Source: JANQUM01 sp047630355 (GTDB lineage Bacteria > Bacteroidota > Bacteroidia > Cytophagales > Spirosomataceae). Taken from it: 15,472 nt of DNA. The translations under genes were made by a program, and so were the position numbers. The notes beneath the pieces were generated by a model. That model was given only the letters and a program-made list of their open reading frames with translations. It ran no database searches and had not been told where the DNA came from. The DNA lies in NCBI GenBank assembly GCA_047630355.1, contig JBLHXN010000078.1, forward strand, positions 1 through 15,472. The letters run 5' to 3'. Of this stretch, positions 1 to 8,419 are shown piece by piece. The stretch's first letter is position 1. Every line of letters starts with the position of its first letter.

Positions 1-2429
1 ACGCTCGCAACATTCACCGCTGCCGAAGACGAAATACGTGCCAAAGATTCGGGGTGAACGTAGCCGCAAATCCACGGATTCCCTGTGTACATTAGCGGTG
101 AATTTGCCGCTCCGATGGTCGGTTCCACAACTGTGTTATCGTTTCGGTAAACGGGTAAAGTATTTCGGGTAAACCCGTAGCCAATAGGGTGGGAGAGATC
201 AAGCGTTGTTTTAAAAATTGCTCCTCCTGTGCGTTTTGCTCCCGCCACATTACTGGCGTATTCGTAACTCATACGTGGCTTGGTGCGGCTGCTATCGGTT
301 TTTTCTTCTCGTAGTTTTTCGTCTACTAGTTTATTTTTTATCGCCCATTCTGTCGCCGATTTAAAGGTAATGAGCGTGCCGCCGTCGGTTACAAAATCTT
401 TTACTTTCTTCGTCAGATCTTTGTCGTAATTTCCGTCAACCATCACCAATGTATTGTACTCTGATAAATTAATTCGTGACATGCGGGTGGTTTCTAATTT
501 AGAAATTGGCATGCCAACTCTCGTGTCTAACAAATGCCAAATCTCACCTGCTTCGTAGCCTGAAGTTCCGTCTCCGACGAGTATCGCCGCTTTTGGCAAC
601 TGGACGGCGTCAATACCATTACTTCCTAAATCTATTCCTGACGTGCTAAATCCTGTAGAAACTGACTCTACTTTTACGCCTGTTTCCAGCTGAATCTTCT
701 GAATTAACTCGTGTAATTTATCGCGGTCCATTTTGCGTTGCAATGCTACTGGAATCACAAGGGAACCGTAGCTATATTCATTTGATTTAGTGCTAAATTC
801 TTTCGAAGAAACTTTAACGAATACTTCATTTTTGAGTAAATGATAAAGTGCTTTTGGAGCGAAATAATCGCTGTAATTTATTAAATAAGCGTAACTTGAC
901 TTCTCAACCGTTTGTTGTTTTATTTCGGTATCCTGAATTGTAATCCGTTGTCCCTGAGTAACTTTACTGTTTGTTTCTACGTAAGGTAAGTTATATGCCA
1001 ACGCCAAGTTCCACGCTGATGCGTCGTAAAAAAGGCTATCAGCAAAAGTTTTGGGCTTATCAAAAATGGAGCGAAGCATCAGGTATTGTGGCTGATTACA
1101 CGGAATGACTACGGCGTTTCCCTTTGTAAATGATTCGTTGTTTAATTTTACGTCACTTTCTACGTGATAAAACTCAATATTGTGATGCAGTAATAGCTTC
1201 CAAAATTCCTGATTCCGTGAATGATCGGCGGCGTCTCCAACAACGTACGAATCAACACCTGACTTTTTGCCTTGCTTAGTTACTTCTTCGAAGAAATCAC
1301 GTTGATGTTTCAATAGCATTTCTCGTCCGTCAACCGAAGCCCGGATTGTTGCTAAGGCGTTCACAAACTGGTTTCTAATGGTAAATTTAAACTCCAAATC
1401 GCCGTTCTGACTTTCCTGAACGTGTCCTCTTGAACTTGCCTGTTCAAAAAGTAACCCAAGCCCGCCCTGAATATCAGGATAACTCGAACCGTAACCGGGA
1501 TACAAATTATCGTACGATTCTTTTGTGTAGTATAACGAACCGATGTCATTCAATGCTTTCTCAAAGTACTTGGCAAAAAAGCTATTCAAATCTCTGTAAA
1601 CTGCTTTTGGTACGAGCGGATTCTCGGCGTTTTCTTTCGTCGGTTCAAAAAAGAAGGTGGCGTTTGTACCCATTTCGTGAAAGTCCGTAACGACGTTAGG
1701 TAGCCATTTATGATATGCTTTCAATCTATTTTGCGATTCAACTTGTGTTGCTAAATACCAATCACGGTTGAGGTCAAACCAATAATGATTTGTGCGTCCC
1801 CCGGGCCAGGCTTCGTTGTGTTCTCTATCCTGAGAGTCCGCCACGGGTGGTGTCCCACGGTGCATATTTGCCCAATGCGTATGCCGATCCCTACCGTCAG
1901 GGTTTATCACAGGTTCCATCAAAATAACGGCATTGTCCAACCATTTTGTAACTTCTTCGTCTTCTACGGCAGCGATATAATACGCTGATAGTAAGGAGGA
2001 CTCGCCGCCGGAGGGTTCGTTCCCATGAACGTTGTGACCGAGCCAAACAACAACGGGCATAGCTTTAATTTCGGGGGCTTTTTGCGACGGATTCGTGAGT
2101 TTTAAATGCTCTTTTCTGACTTCTTCAATGCGTGCCATATTTTCAGGCTTCGTGAAAGTTACCAAAACCTGTTCTCGGTTTTCGTTGGTATAACCCATCG
2201 TTTCTACGCTCACCCGGTCTGAAAGGCGGTCAAGTTCCTTTAAGTACGCCACCATTTTGTCGTAACGAGTGTGCCAAGAACCAAATGGATAACCCAAGTA
2301 AGCATCGGGCGTAGGAATGGCTGGGTTTACCTTTTTATTCTGGATGAAATAATCGGTTTGAGCGTTTACTGAAAATGAAACACTGAAGAGGAGAAAGAAT
2401 GAAGCAACTATTCTCAGAAAAGTGGACAT
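1..2429 (-). CDS. M14-family zinc carboxypeptidase, secreted (C-terminus cut by window edge)
   Basis: Secreted metallopeptidase of the M14 (carboxypeptidase A-like) superfamily, expected to trim peptides in the periplasm or outside the cell. I translated it from the ATG at 2429; 809 codons lie in the window and no stop is reached. Residues 1-24 form a signal peptide (hydrophobic FFLLFSVSFS, then NAQ). The zinc site is visible: H135-x-x-E138 in HNVHGNEPSGG, and the third ligand H251 in TDFHEMG. E329 in LLFEQASSRG is the likely catalytic glutamate. NPDGRDRH (176-183) and FDLNRDW (218-224) are typical substrate-pocket segments. The C-terminal half resembles the amidotransferase-like (GATase1-like) domain fused to such proteins in Bacteroidota (for example the AAILVGDGTSGYEAGEIW stretch). 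Family members are about 830-850 residues, so probably only a few dozen residues are missing. It is divergent from proC. The exact peptide substrate cannot be told. Confidence 0.9.
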   Translation of the reverse strand, partial: MSTFLRIVASFFLLFSVSFSVNAQTDYFIQNKKVNPAIPTPDAYLGYPFGSWHTRYDKMVAYLKELDRLSDRVSVETMGYTNENREQVLVTFTKPENMARIEEVRKEHLKLTNPSQKAPEIKAMPVVVWLGHNVHGNEPSGGESSLLSAYYIAAVEDEEVTKWLDNAVILMEPVINPDGRDRHTHWANMHRGTPPVADSQDREHNEAWPGGRTNHYWFDLNRDWYLATQVESQNRLKAYHKWLPNVVTDFHEMGTNATFFFEPTKENAENPLVPKAVYRDLNSFFAKYFEKALNDIGSLYYTKESYDNLYPGYGSSYPDIQGGLGLLFEQASSRGHVQESQNGDLEFKFTIRNQFVNALATIRASVDGREMLLKHQRDFFEEVTKQGKKSGVDSYVVGDAADHSRNQEFWKLLLHHNIEFYHVESDVKLNNESFTKGNAVVIPCNQPQYLMLRSIFDKPKTFADSLFYDASAWNLALAYNLPYVETNSKVTQGQRITIQDTEIKQQTVEKSSYAYLINYSDYFAPKALYHLLKNEVFVKVSSKEFSTKSNEYSYGSLVIPVALQRKMDRDKLHELIQKIQLETGVKVESVSTGFSTSGIDLGSNGIDAVQLPKAAILVGDGTSGYEAGEIWHLLDTRVGMPISKLETTRMSRINLSEYNTLVMVDGNYDKDLTKKVKDFVTDGGTLITFKSATEWAIKNKLVDEKLREEKTDSSRTKPRMSYEYASNVAGAKRTGGAIFKTTLDLSHPIGYGFTRNTLPVYRNDNTVVEPTIGAANSPLMYTGNPWICGYVHPESLARISSSAAVNVAS

Positions 2430-2517
2430 AGATGTGGGGTTCAGGTAAATAAAGTCTAAATGTAAAGAAAAAACAGAAAAGTTCTACCTTTACCGCTTAA
2501 CCAATAATTCCTCTAAA

Positions 2518-3318
2518 ATGAAAGTTGCCATTGCGGGTTGCGGAAATATGGGTATGGCGTTTGCCCGCTCGTTTATTCAGTATGATTTAGTAAAAAAAGA
2601 GAACCTGCTCCTCATCGAAAAAAGCACTGAGCGTTGCGAAACACTTCGAAAGGCACGGGAAGGTTTAGTAATCAGCACGATAAACGAACAAGTTGCTAAT
2701 TATGACCTGATAATATTATCCGTGAAACCGCAGGACTTTCCATCAATAGCCAACGAGTTAAAAAGCGTTATCCACCACAATCAGGTGGTGCTTTCTATCA
2801 TGGCGGGTATTACAATTGAACGCATTCAGAATGACCTGAACCACAAATTAGTAGTTCGGGCAATGCCGAATACGCCCGCTATGCTCGGTATGGGAATCAC
2901 TGGCTTTACCGCCGCCGAAGGAATCAGTTTCGCAAAGCTATCTAAAATAGAAAACCTTATTAACGCCACTGGGCGGTCGGTTTATCTCGAAGATGAAAGT
3001 ATGCTTGACGCTGTTACGGCCCTTAGTGGTAGCGGCCCTGCGTATTTTTACTACATTGTAAAGCACATGGTGGAGGCAGGGGTAGAAATGGGATTTGAGG
3101 AAGGAATGGCACGTTTGCTCGTAAAACAGACCATGCTTGGCTCTTATCACCTGATTAACAACGCCGAAAAATCACTGGATGAATTAATTACTGCCGTAGC
3201 ATCTAAAGGTGGAACTACAGAGGCTGCTTTGAAAGAGTTTGAAGAAGGGAGCTTGGCGGAAGACCTGAAAAGAGGTATTCTCGCCGCAGAAAAGCGGGCA
3301 AAAGAGTTATCGAAGTAA
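2518..3318 (+). CDS. proC: Pyrroline-5-carboxylate reductase
   Basis: Last step of proline synthesis: NAD(P)H-dependent reduction of 1-pyrroline-5-carboxylate to L-proline in the cytoplasm. The 266-residue length is normal for the family. An N-terminal Rossmann fold starts at residue 1 with the nucleotide loop AGCGNMG (6-12). VVRAMPNTPAMLGMG (112-126) is the conserved central segment. The C-terminal dimerisation domain carries the P5CR signature around 169-200 (LSGSGPAYFYYIVKHMVEAG) and the conserved SKGGTTEAAL (229-238). The ATG at 2518 sits directly before the Rossmann strand, so the start is secure. There is no strong Shine-Dalgarno site, as is usual in this phylum. A TACCTTTA match (2485-2492, 7 of 8 to TAnnTTTG) lies about 25 nt upstream without a clear -33 partner. 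The gene stands alone, with no proA or proB beside it. Confidence 0.97.
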   Translation: MKVAIAGCGNMGMAFARSFIQYDLVKKENLLLIEKSTERCETLRKAREGLVISTINEQVANYDLIILSVKPQDFPSIANELKSVIHHNQVVLSIMAGITIERIQNDLNHKLVVRAMPNTPAMLGMGITGFTAAEGISFAKLSKIENLINATGRSVYLEDESMLDAVTALSGSGPAYFYYIVKHMVEAGVEMGFEEGMARLLVKQTMLGSYHLINNAEKSLDELITAVASKGGTTEAALKEFEEGSLAEDLKRGILAAEKRAKELSK

Positions 3319-3356
3319 ACTATATTTGTACGAATACTGCCACTTTTTGACCATTT

Positions 3357-3388
3357 GTCTCGTTGTATAAACTACAAGACGCTTTTTT
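3357..3388 (+). terminator. Probable intrinsic terminator after proC
   Basis: TTGTA (3363-3367) pairs with TACAA (3373-3377) across a 5-nt loop. GTC (3357-3359) pairs with GAC (3378-3380) across a 3-nt bulge. A run of six T follows at 3383-3388. The stem is weak. An alternative fold pairs GTCTCG (3357-3362) with CGAGAC (3392-3397) and is followed by nine T at 3401-3409. Either fold could end proC transcription. Confidence 0.4.
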
Positions 3389-3419
3389 GTGCGAGACGAA
3401 TTTTTTTTTACTAATTTAG
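3387..3419 (+). promoter_or_regulatory. Candidate gltA promoter (Bacteroidota type)
   Basis: TTG (3387-3389) is followed after 22 nt by TAATTTAG (3412-3419), which matches 7 of 8 positions of the Bacteroidota -7 consensus TAnnTTTG. The predicted start near 3426 would give a leader of about 48 nt before the gltA ATG. The upstream half overlaps the T-rich end of the proC terminator. Motif match only. Confidence 0.4.
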
Positions 3420-3473
3420 CGACTTGCGATACTATCAAAATACATCTATCAACTGATTAAACTGCAATTATAC

Positions 3474-4757
3474 ATGGCTGAAACAGCAAAACTCATCATC
3501 GACGGTAAAGAACTTGAATTCCCGATTATTGAAGGAACTGAAAACGAAAAAGCAATTGACATTTCCAGTTTGCGTGGAAATACCGGGTACATTACTATTG
3601 ATCCGGGCTACAAAAATACTGGCTCTACACAGAGTGCCATTACGTTTTTAGATGGCGAGGAGGGAGTACTTCGCTATCGTGGATACTCTATCGAAGAGCT
3701 TGCTGATAAGGCAGACTTTCTCGGAGTTTCTTATTTGTTGATTTATGGTGAATTGCCTAACCAGACTGAATACGATGAGTTTGTAAGTAACATTACAACG
3801 CACACAATGGTGAACGAAGACGTGCGGAAAATCTTTGACGGCTTTCCGGTAAATGCTCATCCAATGGGTGTAATGTCATCGTTGATAAGTGCGATGAGCG
3901 GTTTCTATCCAGATTCGTACAACGATAAAGTACCTGACAATACAGACTTGCACATCATTAGATTAATGGCAAAATTGCCAACAATTGCTGCGTGGTGCTT
4001 GAAAAACTCTAAGGGGCATCCGCTGAATTACCCGAAAAATAAATACGACTATTGTTCTAACTTGCTGCAAATGATGTTTGCAATGCCAGTAGAAGATTAC
4101 GTGCCAGATCCGGTTGTGGCAAAAGCATTAAATAAATTATTGATTTTACACGCTGACCACGAGCAAAACTGCTCTACCTCAACGGTGCGTTTGGTAGGTT
4201 CTTCCAAGGCAAATATTTACTCTTCGATTTCTGCGGGAATTTCGGCTCTTTGGGGTCCTCTTCACGGCGGAGCAAATCAGGAAGTAATTGAAATGCTTGA
4301 AGCAATCAAAGAAGATGGCGGCGACTCTCAGAAGTATATTGACAAGGCAAAAGATAAGAACGACCCGTTCCGATTGATGGGATTCGGTCACCGGGTTTAC
4401 AAAAACTTCGACCCACGGGCTAAAATCATTAAAGTAGCTTGCGACGAAGTATTGGACGCTCTGGGTATTGATGATCCGGTATTAGACATTGCTCGTCAGT
4501 TAGAAGAAGCAGCTTTGAAAGATGAATATTTTGTGAAGCGTAATCTTTATCCGAACGTTGATTTCTATTCCGGAATCATTTATCGTGCCTTGGGTATTCC
4601 GGTGAATATGTTCACTGTAATGTTTGCTATTGGGCGTTTACCGGGCTGGATTGCTCAGTGGAAAGAACTTCGTGAGAACAACGAACCAATCGGTCGTCCA
4701 CGTCAGATTTATACTGGGGAAACTGCCCGTGAGTTTGTTCCGATGGAGAAAAGATAA
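3474..4757 (+). CDS. gltA: Citrate synthase (type II, hexameric class)
   Basis: Condenses acetyl-CoA with oxaloacetate to give citrate and CoA, the entry step of the TCA cycle. The 427-residue length and N-terminal extension (AKLIIDGKELEFPIIEGTE) match the bacterial type II enzymes. The catalytic triad is present: H264 in GPLHGGAN, H306 in GFGHRVYKNFDPRA, and D363 in NVDFYSGI. The carboxylate-binding arginines of GHRVYK and of the C-terminal GRPRQIYTG (407-415) are also visible. The ATG at 3474 fits the family's N-terminus. The gene is monocistronic: it has its own candidate promoter upstream, and a palindrome plus terminator separate it from the convergent LytTR gene. Codon use looks like that of its neighbours and nothing is unusual. 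Confidence 0.97.
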   Translation: MAETAKLIIDGKELEFPIIEGTENEKAIDISSLRGNTGYITIDPGYKNTGSTQSAITFLDGEEGVLRYRGYSIEELADKADFLGVSYLLIYGELPNQTEYDEFVSNITTHTMVNEDVRKIFDGFPVNAHPMGVMSSLISAMSGFYPDSYNDKVPDNTDLHIIRLMAKLPTIAAWCLKNSKGHPLNYPKNKYDYCSNLLQMMFAMPVEDYVPDPVVAKALNKLLILHADHEQNCSTSTVRLVGSSKANIYSSISAGISALWGPLHGGANQEVIEMLEAIKEDGGDSQKYIDKAKDKNDPFRLMGFGHRVYKNFDPRAKIIKVACDEVLDALGIDDPVLDIARQLEEAALKDEYFVKRNLYPNVDFYSGIIYRALGIPVNMFTVMFAIGRLPGWIAQWKELRENNEPIGRPRQIYTGETAREFVPMEKR

Positions 4758-4766
4758 GTTATTGAC

Positions 4767-4824
4767 GTTCCATAAACCTATGAGGTTTTTGGAACCTGAG
4801 TTAACAAACCTCATAAGTTCCATA
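4767..4824. repeat. Imperfect palindromic intergenic element downstream of gltA
   Basis: GTTCC (4767-4771) and GGAAC (4791-4795) close a hairpin whose inner stem is AAACCT (4774-4779) with AGGTTT (4783-4788) around an ATG triloop: 12 pairs with one internal mismatch. A competing pairing joins TATGAGGTTT (4779-4788) with AAACCTCATA (4806-4815). GTTCCATA recurs at 4817-4824 as an 8-bp direct repeat. The nested symmetry suggests a REP-like dispersed element. It lies just before the simple terminator. Confidence 0.5.
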
Positions 4825-4827
4825 TGC

Positions 4828-4854
4828 AAAAGTCCCGTTTTAAGCGGGACTTTT
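4828..4854. terminator. Bidirectional intrinsic terminator between gltA and the LytTR gene
   Basis: A perfect 10-bp stem, AAAAGTCCCG (4828-4837) with CGGGACTTTT (4845-4854), and a 7-nt loop. GC core with A-tract on one side and T-tract on the other, so it can serve both convergent genes. Confidence 0.85.
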
Positions 4855-4879
4855 CTTGTTTACGATGTAGTAAAAATTT

Positions 4880-5254
4880 TCAATAACTTTCAGAAACAAC
4901 CTTTGCGTGGTTTCTATAAGTATGAAGGAAGTCGTCTTTTCTGCGGCGGGATAGTGTGGCAATTTCATCGTTTGAGAGTTTGATGGTCATGCCGTCGTTT
5001 AACTGAAAGCTTACTACGTGGGCAACATTCACCATAAAAGACTTATGCGTACGGATGAAGTTATCGTTTTTGGCAAAACGTTGTTCTATTTCTTTCAAGG
5101 TTTTAGAGACAATCATGCATTCTCCATTTTCTAAATATATTTCAGTGTAGTTTACATCAGCTTTAAACAGTACCACTTCTTTATATGATACGCTAAGCTT
5201 TTTGCGATTGACATTTTTTTTACTTTTCGCGACTATTTGTAGAGTTGTTTCCAT
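4880..5254 (-). CDS. Stand-alone LytTR DNA-binding protein
   Basis: Predicted transcription regulator of 124 residues consisting almost only of a LytTR (AlgR/AgrA/LytR) DNA-binding domain, about residues 22-115. Recognisable family pattern: VVLFKADVNYTEIYLENGECMIVSKTL, then FIRTHKSFMVNVAHV (the conserved F-x-R-x-H-[KR]-S-[FY]-[ML]-V-N segment) and a C-terminal SNDEIATLSRRRKDDF helix. There is no receiver domain and no membrane segment, and no histidine kinase gene is next to it. It may answer a sensor encoded elsewhere or act through dimerisation or a small ligand. The ATG at 5254 gives a basic N-terminal lead (AKSKKNVNRKK). It runs in the same direction as sbcC and starts about 70 bp after the sbcC stop, so read-through is possible. 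Targets cannot be inferred. Confidence 0.85.
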   Translation of the reverse strand: METTLQIVAKSKKNVNRKKLSVSYKEVVLFKADVNYTEIYLENGECMIVSKTLKEIEQRFAKNDNFIRTHKSFMVNVAHVVSFQLNDGMTIKLSNDEIATLSRRRKDDFLHTYRNHAKVVSESY

Positions 5255-5326
5255 GAGACCAAAAGGTTTATTTAGCTTAAAGAGGATGATTTTTTACAAA
5301 TAGTTGTACTACACGTGAAATTTACT

Positions 5327-8300
5327 TCAAACACCCGTGACAAAGACTTTACTCTTTCCGTCGTTTCCTTTTTCAACTTTGATTTGCGTAGTCACTCGTT
5401 CAATTAATTCTTGTCGGTGCGAGATAATACCAATTGTCTTTTTGCTGTCGTGTTGTAGCCGTTCTAAAGTTCCAATAGCCGCCTCCAGTGTTTCACTGTC
5501 CAGCGTTCCGAATCCTTCGTCAATAAATAGGCTATCCAATCTCACATTTTGCGAAGCCATGTCTGAAAGTGCCAACGCCATGGCAAGACTCAACGTGAAA
5601 GTCTCTCCGCCCGAAAGTGTATCCACCGAGCGTTCGGCATTACCTTGGTATAAATCTATAATCCGTAGTGAGTCAAAATCTGAGTTGAGTTTGCTCAATA
5701 AATAGCGGTCGGAAAGGTGTTTTAACCGTTGATTTGCCAATCCGATGAGGTTATTGAGGGTTAGACTTTGGGCAAAATTACTGAAATTATTTCCGTTGGC
5801 ATCGCCGATGTATTCGTCTAGTAATTTCCATTTTTTTGCCCTATTCCGCAACTCCTGAATTTCAGCAAGTTTACTTTTTGATTTTTCCCGACTCACCGAA
5901 TCAACATCCAGAATGTTTTTCGTTGTTCCAATTTCTTTGAGTAGTCTTTCGTAGGTTTCAGTTAATATAACAACCCGATTCTTAAGATCTTCGAGAGGTT
6001 CTTTTGATGTGATTTTTTCGGAATAATTTTGCTCTTGGTTGATGAAGCCTTCCAGCTCCGTTTTAAGCTTCACTTTTTGATTTTGCAGCGATTCTTTTTG
6101 GTCATTTATAGCGTTGACATTTTCCGTAGTGAGCAGTTGTTTTTTTGCTTCTTCGATGTTCTTTATCGCCTTAGACTTCAACGAATTCAGTAACTCGTCT
6201 TTTGCATTATTTTCCTCCGTTTCTTTTTCTGAAATCTGTTGAGTCAACTGTTGATTTTGTAAATCAATGCGTTCGATGGTGTGTTGGTTTTTACGGAAAG
6301 AGCTGAGTAGGTCTTCGCAGTCTTGTTGAATATTATTTCCGGTGTAAAGTTTTTTCTTCTGCTCGTCCAGTTCACGGTATTTTTTGGCTCTGTCAAGGTT
6401 TGCGTTTGACCATTCTTTTAACTGCCGAATCGCGATGAGCGTTTCCTTCCGTCGGTTGCATTCATTTATCGCCGTTCGCTTTTGTTGAATATTTTTTTTC
6501 GTTTCTTCTAATTCCTCCAAGCTTCTTTCAGAATCAATGTCTAATATTATGGCGTAACTACCGCATTTTTGTTTGGCAATTGTATGTCTTTTTATTAGTT
6601 TGTCGAGGTTCTCAGAATGCGTTGTTAATTGGTTCTGGTAAACCTTCTGGTTTCCAAGTTGCTCATTATGAGTAATTTCTATAGCTTTAATTACTCCTTT
6701 TTGTTCTTGTATTTTTAGGTCGAGTTCTCCCAGTACATTCGTGACGTGTTGACGGTACGGGTGCGTAGTTGAGCCGCAAAGTGGGCAAGGTTCATCCTCT
6801 TTCAAATCACTACGCAGTTTTTCTAAGTTGACTTTCTTGCGTTCTTCTTCTTGTTGGTTCTCGAGTTTCTTCAGTGCAGCTTGCTGACCTTCAATTCCTT
6901 TTTTATCAGAGTCAGTTTGTTTTTGCAACTCTTCGAGTGCAAGTTTTTTCGCCGCAACTTTTGTCCGTTCTTCGGTTCCGTCGGTGGTTATTTGTTGGAT
7001 TTCAACGACTTGATTTAGCCAATTTGAGGCTGCATCAAATTGAGTATTAAGTAATTCCAACTGCTCAATTCCTTCTTCTAAAATGCTCGGTGAATTACCG
7101 CTGAGGGTAGTTTCGTACGCCGTTAATTCGTCAATGTTCTGCTCATAATTCGCGGGGTTGAGCGATTTGACAAACTCGTCTTTTGATGTGCTAATCTCTT
7201 TTTTGATGGCATCCGCCGTAGACTTTCCTTCGCTTGTTAACGAGTTAATCTGTTCTTGTAAAAGCAAAACCTGTTCCCGAAGTTCGAGGGTTTTTTTTTC
7301 GAAACCTTGGATTGTAAACGGTTGGGCAAAAAGCTTTGCTGCGTTCTTTGTTAACAAGGTACTTTGTTCGGCGAGTTGCTTGACTTCTGCCTGATTCTCA
7401 GTGAATATTTTCTTATTCTGCAGAAGGGCTTTTTGCAAGTGTTCTAAATCGTTGATCGGCTTCGTCAAATCCGCAACAGTCAGGTGCAGTTTTAATTTTT
7501 CTAACTGTGGGGTAAACACTGTGTAATCGGTTTCCCAAACGGTCATCCTTTCTTTTGTTCTGGAAATTCCTCTTACGGCTTCTTCAAGTTGGGCCTTGAG
7601 ATTTAACTGCGTCTGAAAGCCTTCTCGCTTTTCGCTCAGACTTTTCGCTTTAACGTCATTCTCTGTAACTAAACTTTCTTTTTCCAGACGTTCTTCGTTG
7701 CTTAAAAGTGTGATGTTTTCCAGTAATTGTTCAGCTTTTTTTATTTCTTCTTGTGCCGTTTTATTCTTCTGAAAAGCCGCCGCTCCGAGGTTACGGTAGA
7801 TATGCGTTCCGGTAATGTCTTCCAGTAACTTTGAACGCTCTTTTTCTTTAGCTTTAAGAAACTCGGCAAAGTTGCCTTGCGATAGGATAATGGATTGGAT
7901 AAATTGATTGTATTTCAGACCGATTAACTGTTCGTTTAGAATCGGAGCGTCGCTTTTTTTTGTGGAAATTATTTCGTCATTCTCAAGTTTTGCTACTTCC
8001 ATATTGTACTCCCGCCAGCCGCCGTTGCGGTTCTTGGAAATGCTCCAACGGGAGCGATATTCAACACCTTTTACTTCGTATTCTACTTCGGCAAAAGCTT
8101 CGGCTTGCGGCTCTTCGCAGGCAATCATATTGATGATAGAACCATTTGCCGCTATTTGTTTACTGTTAAGCGACTTCACCGAAAAACGGGGAATTTGGTT
8201 AAACAATGCCAACGAAATAACATCTAAAAGTGTGGATTTCCCTGCTCCAGTCGCTCCACTTATCATGAAAAGCCCCGTTGATAACAGTGGATTTACCGTG

Positions 8301-8368
8301 AAATCAATGGGAGGGTGTTCCCCGTAAAAAGAGTTGATATTTTTAAAACTTATTTTAGTAATTTTCAT
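5327..8368 (-). CDS. sbcC: SbcC-type nuclease ATPase subunit (Rad50-like SMC protein)
   Basis: ATPase subunit of the SbcCD (Mre11-Rad50-like) complex, which opens DNA hairpins and processes double-strand ends. 1013 residues, typical for SbcC. The N-terminal ABC half carries Walker A GATGAGKST (38-46) and the Q-loop region LSQGNFAEFLKA (about 163-174). Two long Glu/Lys/Gln-rich coiled-coil arms flank the zinc hook CPLC (C528, C531), close to mid-protein. The C-terminal half has the ABC signature LSGGE (918-922) and Walker B SLFIDEGFGTLD with D950 and E951, then a late ISHRQE switch His. All catalytic elements are intact. The nuclease partner sbcD, usually just upstream, is not adjacent; the upstream gene is a secreted endonuclease ending 31 bp before this start. 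The ATG at 8368 directly precedes the family's first strand (MKITKISFKNINSF). Confidence 0.95.
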   Translation of the reverse strand: MKITKISFKNINSFYGEHPPIDFTVNPLLSTGLFMISGATGAGKSTLLDVISLALFNQIPRFSVKSLNSKQIAANGSIINMIACEEPQAEAFAEVEYEVKGVEYRSRWSISKNRNGGWREYNMEVAKLENDEIISTKKSDAPILNEQLIGLKYNQFIQSIILSQGNFAEFLKAKEKERSKLLEDITGTHIYRNLGAAAFQKNKTAQEEIKKAEQLLENITLLSNEERLEKESLVTENDVKAKSLSEKREGFQTQLNLKAQLEEAVRGISRTKERMTVWETDYTVFTPQLEKLKLHLTVADLTKPINDLEHLQKALLQNKKIFTENQAEVKQLAEQSTLLTKNAAKLFAQPFTIQGFEKKTLELREQVLLLQEQINSLTSEGKSTADAIKKEISTSKDEFVKSLNPANYEQNIDELTAYETTLSGNSPSILEEGIEQLELLNTQFDAASNWLNQVVEIQQITTDGTEERTKVAAKKLALEELQKQTDSDKKGIEGQQAALKKLENQQEEERKKVNLEKLRSDLKEDEPCPLCGSTTHPYRQHVTNVLGELDLKIQEQKGVIKAIEITHNEQLGNQKVYQNQLTTHSENLDKLIKRHTIAKQKCGSYAIILDIDSERSLEELEETKKNIQQKRTAINECNRRKETLIAIRQLKEWSNANLDRAKKYRELDEQKKKLYTGNNIQQDCEDLLSSFRKNQHTIERIDLQNQQLTQQISEKETEENNAKDELLNSLKSKAIKNIEEAKKQLLTTENVNAINDQKESLQNQKVKLKTELEGFINQEQNYSEKITSKEPLEDLKNRVVILTETYERLLKEIGTTKNILDVDSVSREKSKSKLAEIQELRNRAKKWKLLDEYIGDANGNNFSNFAQSLTLNNLIGLANQRLKHLSDRYLLSKLNSDFDSLRIIDLYQGNAERSVDTLSGGETFTLSLAMALALSDMASQNVRLDSLFIDEGFGTLDSETLEAAIGTLERLQHDSKKTIGIISHRQELIERVTTQIKVEKGNDGKSKVFVTGV

Positions 8369-8381
8369 ACGAACTGTTTAT

Positions 8382-8419
8382 GTCTGTGCAAGTTTGAGTC
8401 TATTCACAATCGCACAGAC
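8382..8419 (-). repeat. Inverted repeat at the endonuclease-sbcC junction
   Basis: GTCTGTGC (8382-8389) and GCACAGAC (8412-8419) are perfect 8-bp arms around a 22-nt spacer. On the transcribed strand the hairpin spans the endonuclease stop codon (8400-8402) and ends 13 nt before the sbcC start. There is no T-run after it, so a classical terminator is unlikely. It could limit translation or mark an RNA processing site. Confidence 0.4.

Noticed and set aside
3321..3328. Exact TATATTTG promoter-like motif right after the proC stop
   Set aside because: No TTG lies at the proper distance upstream, and any transcript would run straight into the terminator-like hairpins before gltA.
4624..4983. 119-codon plus-strand frame across the gltA end and terminator
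   Set aside because: It overlaps the gltA C-terminus in another frame and runs through a terminator into the LytTR gene; the product is non-biological in composition.
7908..8327. 139-codon plus-strand frame opposite the start of sbcC
   Set aside because: Shadow of the SbcC N-terminal ATPase domain, which has an intact Walker A on the other strand.
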